Shown one piece after another: positions 62,401 to 64,000 of a DNA stretch of 64,000 nt. The stretch is from contig JAWPGT010000014.1 in assembly GCA_034638255.1 (NCBI GenBank), positions 682,001 through 746,000 on the forward strand, in the 5' to 3' direction. Within the stretch, counting starts at the first letter, position 1, and every line of letters starts with the position of its first letter. Made by a program: the position numbers and the translations under genes. The notes below the pieces were generated by a model. That model searched no databases and was not told the DNA's origin. It saw only the letters and a program-made list of their open reading frames with translations. Origin of the DNA: Coprinus comatus (Eukaryota > Basidiomycota > Agaricomycetes > Agaricales > Agaricaceae).

Positions 62401-64000
62401 TGTAAATCCTTTAATTTCTGTACCTTACGATTCGAAATGAAGGAATTCGATCCACTCAGTTGGTTACACAAGAAAATACATCATACCGAGAAGACCTTTT
62501 ATGAACTCAACGAGTTCTGCACCTTCATCCGAATGTCTGAAGGACGATTGAACCACTACATGGATGAAACATTTGAGGAAGACGAGTCTACCATCTTATG
62601 TTCAATTGGCTACCAAAATCTCGACTGTTCCCCTGACCTGGAGAACACTGACAATATAGTGCTGTGCACTCAACAGGTCCAAATGGGGACTTATGCACAA
62701 TTACAGCGTAACGCTACCAGCAGACGACAGGTATCTCGTCACATCCCGAGACCCTTGGTAATCGTGGTCAACATTAATGACCATCCATGCCGTGCCTTAA
62801 TTGATTCAGGTTCGCTAGGAGACTTCATGTCTTCCAATCTAGCTCAACAACTACGGGTCGAAAAGGTTGAATTAGACAAACCAGTGAACGTACAAATGGC
62901 AGTTCAAGGCTCCCGCTCCAAAGTCAATCATGGCACGAAAGCCATTCTAAACTATCAGAAAATTGTAGAAGAACGTTACTTTGATATCATTAACCTCTCC
63001 AATTATGACCTAATCCTTGGTACACCCTTTCTATATCAACATAAGGTGACCATGAGTTTACAACCCCCCGCCATAGTCATTGGCAGTGATGACTCCTTAC
63101 CTATGAAAGGACCTCGGGTCACTACCCTAAGCTCTCGTAACATTGACATACTAGACAATGAGATATCTGAAATCCGCAACAAACTATTACTGTATGCCGA
63201 TAAACTATGTATAGACCCATCAAACACCCCTTTACCCCCTTTACGAGACATCAATCACGATATCCCGCTCATAGATGAAAACAAACAGTATTCTTGGCGT
63301 CCTTCTAAATGTCCGGATGCTCTAAGAGATCAATGGGCTATGAAGAAAAATTCATATATTAAAAGTGGTCGATGGATTTGTCGACCAGTCAGGAACGCAG
63401 TACCAATGCTACTCATACCTAAGCCAAGAAAAAATGGAGAACCTCCAAAATTACGTACCGTGATTGACCTTCGTGAGCGAAACAAAAATACAAAAAAACT
63501 GTCATCTCCCCTACCTGAGATTGATGGGATTTTAAGGAGAGTAGCAAAAGCTAAATACATGTCTTCAATAGACTTAGCAGATGCTTACGAACAAGTGCGT
63601 GTGAACCCGCTACATGAACATAGAACTGCTATGAATACTCCTGACGGGACTATGTTAAGCAGAGTCATGCAGCAGGGGGACACCAATGCCTCGGCCACAT
63701 TTCAGTTATTAATGTCTCACATTTTCTCACCTTACATCGGTGTCTTCCTCGAAGTCTATCTAGACGATTTGATCATTTATTCCAACACTTTACAGGAACA
63801 TATACAGAATGTGAAAACGGTCATTGATGTGCTCGAACGCGAAAAGTTTTATTTAAGTAAACACAAATTACACTTCCTGGAAAAGGAACTAAAAATATTG
63901 GGTCGGTTTGTAAGCAGAAATGGCATTAGAATGGACCCTGAGAAAGTCGACTCATTGACAAAGTGGAAAGTACCTACGAACAGGGACCTACTACGAGGTT
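59419..64000 (+). mobile_element. Ty3/Gypsy retrotransposon Gag-Pol, single frame, truncated by window end
   Basis: One frame stays open from ATG 59419 to the window edge, at least 1527 codons. Gag: acidic N-terminal region with Asp/Glu/Ser/Lys tracts to about residue 390, then a capsid-like segment (PPEKYNGRANVQQFHRFM, CKQEDRSVRDFASLLNELF) and a CX2CX4HX4C zinc knuckle at residues 667-680 (CFHCKESGHMSKQC). About 450 residues of unassigned sequence follow. The retropepsin-type protease has its active site in ALIDSGSLGDFM (Asp 1129) and YDLILGTPFLYQHKV. Reverse transcriptase starts near GRWICRPVRNAVPMLLIPKP, with LRTVIDLRERNKNTKK, YMSSIDLADAYEQVRV and the catalytic YLDD at residues 1447-1450. 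RNase H and integrase would lie beyond the edge. No stop or frameshift separates Gag from Pol, so the copy looks young and possibly active. Confidence 0.92.

Overview
The window is nuclear DNA of a filamentous basidiomycete, most likely an Agaricomycete. The genes are split by many short introns (mostly about 50-60 nt, GTRNGY donors), base composition is AT-leaning, and several families typical of mushroom-forming fungi are present: a DUF6534 membrane protein, a G-alpha-like protein outside the canonical set, an IFI6/ISG12-like secreted protein, a fungal bicupin oxalate decarboxylase and a DAL5-type permease. Exon joins were worked out by eye from splice sites and family motifs, so outer coordinates are firmer than internal ones.

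Layout. 0.8-4.2 kb: a cysteine-rich secreted protein and a DUF6534 protein, both minus. 6.1-7.7 kb: a dispersed repeat, then a frameshifted IFI6-like gene. 8.5-16 kb: a mitochondrial RF-1/ICT1-like protein (minus), an ECM11-domain protein (plus), an acidic conserved fungal protein (minus) and tRNA-His guanylyltransferase THG1 (plus). 16-21.3 kb: gene-poor, with a microsatellite and an inverted second copy of the 6.2-kb repeat. 21.3-24 kb: UBP8, the SAGA deubiquitinase (minus). 26.6-29.1 kb: oxalate decarboxylase. 31.0-32.2 kb: a spliced non-coding transcript whose five introns each appear to carry a C/D-box snoRNA. 32.2-45.5 kb: F-box/LRR protein, TMEM53/DUF829 hydrolase, PP2A methylesterase PPE1, ribosome-biogenesis AAA-ATPase RIX7, a short unknown ORF, a DAL5-like permease and ARV1. 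46-58.1 kb: a DUF4139 protein, a tRNA-like Pol III locus, a non-canonical G-alpha, the BRCT checkpoint protein DPB11/RAD4 and a shortened MFS transporter. 58.5-64 kb: a truncated DUF4139 paralogue abutting a Ty3/Gypsy retrotransposon whose single Gag-Pol frame runs off the window.

The most interesting locus is the snoRNA host gene. Four of its five introns contain 11-12 nt guides complementary to well-known rRNA 2'-O-methylation regions (LSU A2256, LSU U2421, SSU U578 and LSU C2959 in yeast numbering, recalled from memory). Three of these correspond to members of the yeast snR72-snR78 polycistron and lie in the same relative order. The host exons have no coding potential, so this is probably the intronic basidiomycete form of that cluster. 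Its products would act in the same pathway as RIX7 (60S maturation), though nothing shows the two are co-regulated.

Many genes are arranged as divergent pairs sharing 200-600 nt spacers: ICT1/ECM11, acidic protein/THG1, TMEM53/PPE1, ARV1/DUF4139 and DPB11/MFS. Several single-base frame breaks (ICT1 GGQ motif, IFI6-like, RIX7 N-terminus) could be real lesions or homopolymer sequencing errors.
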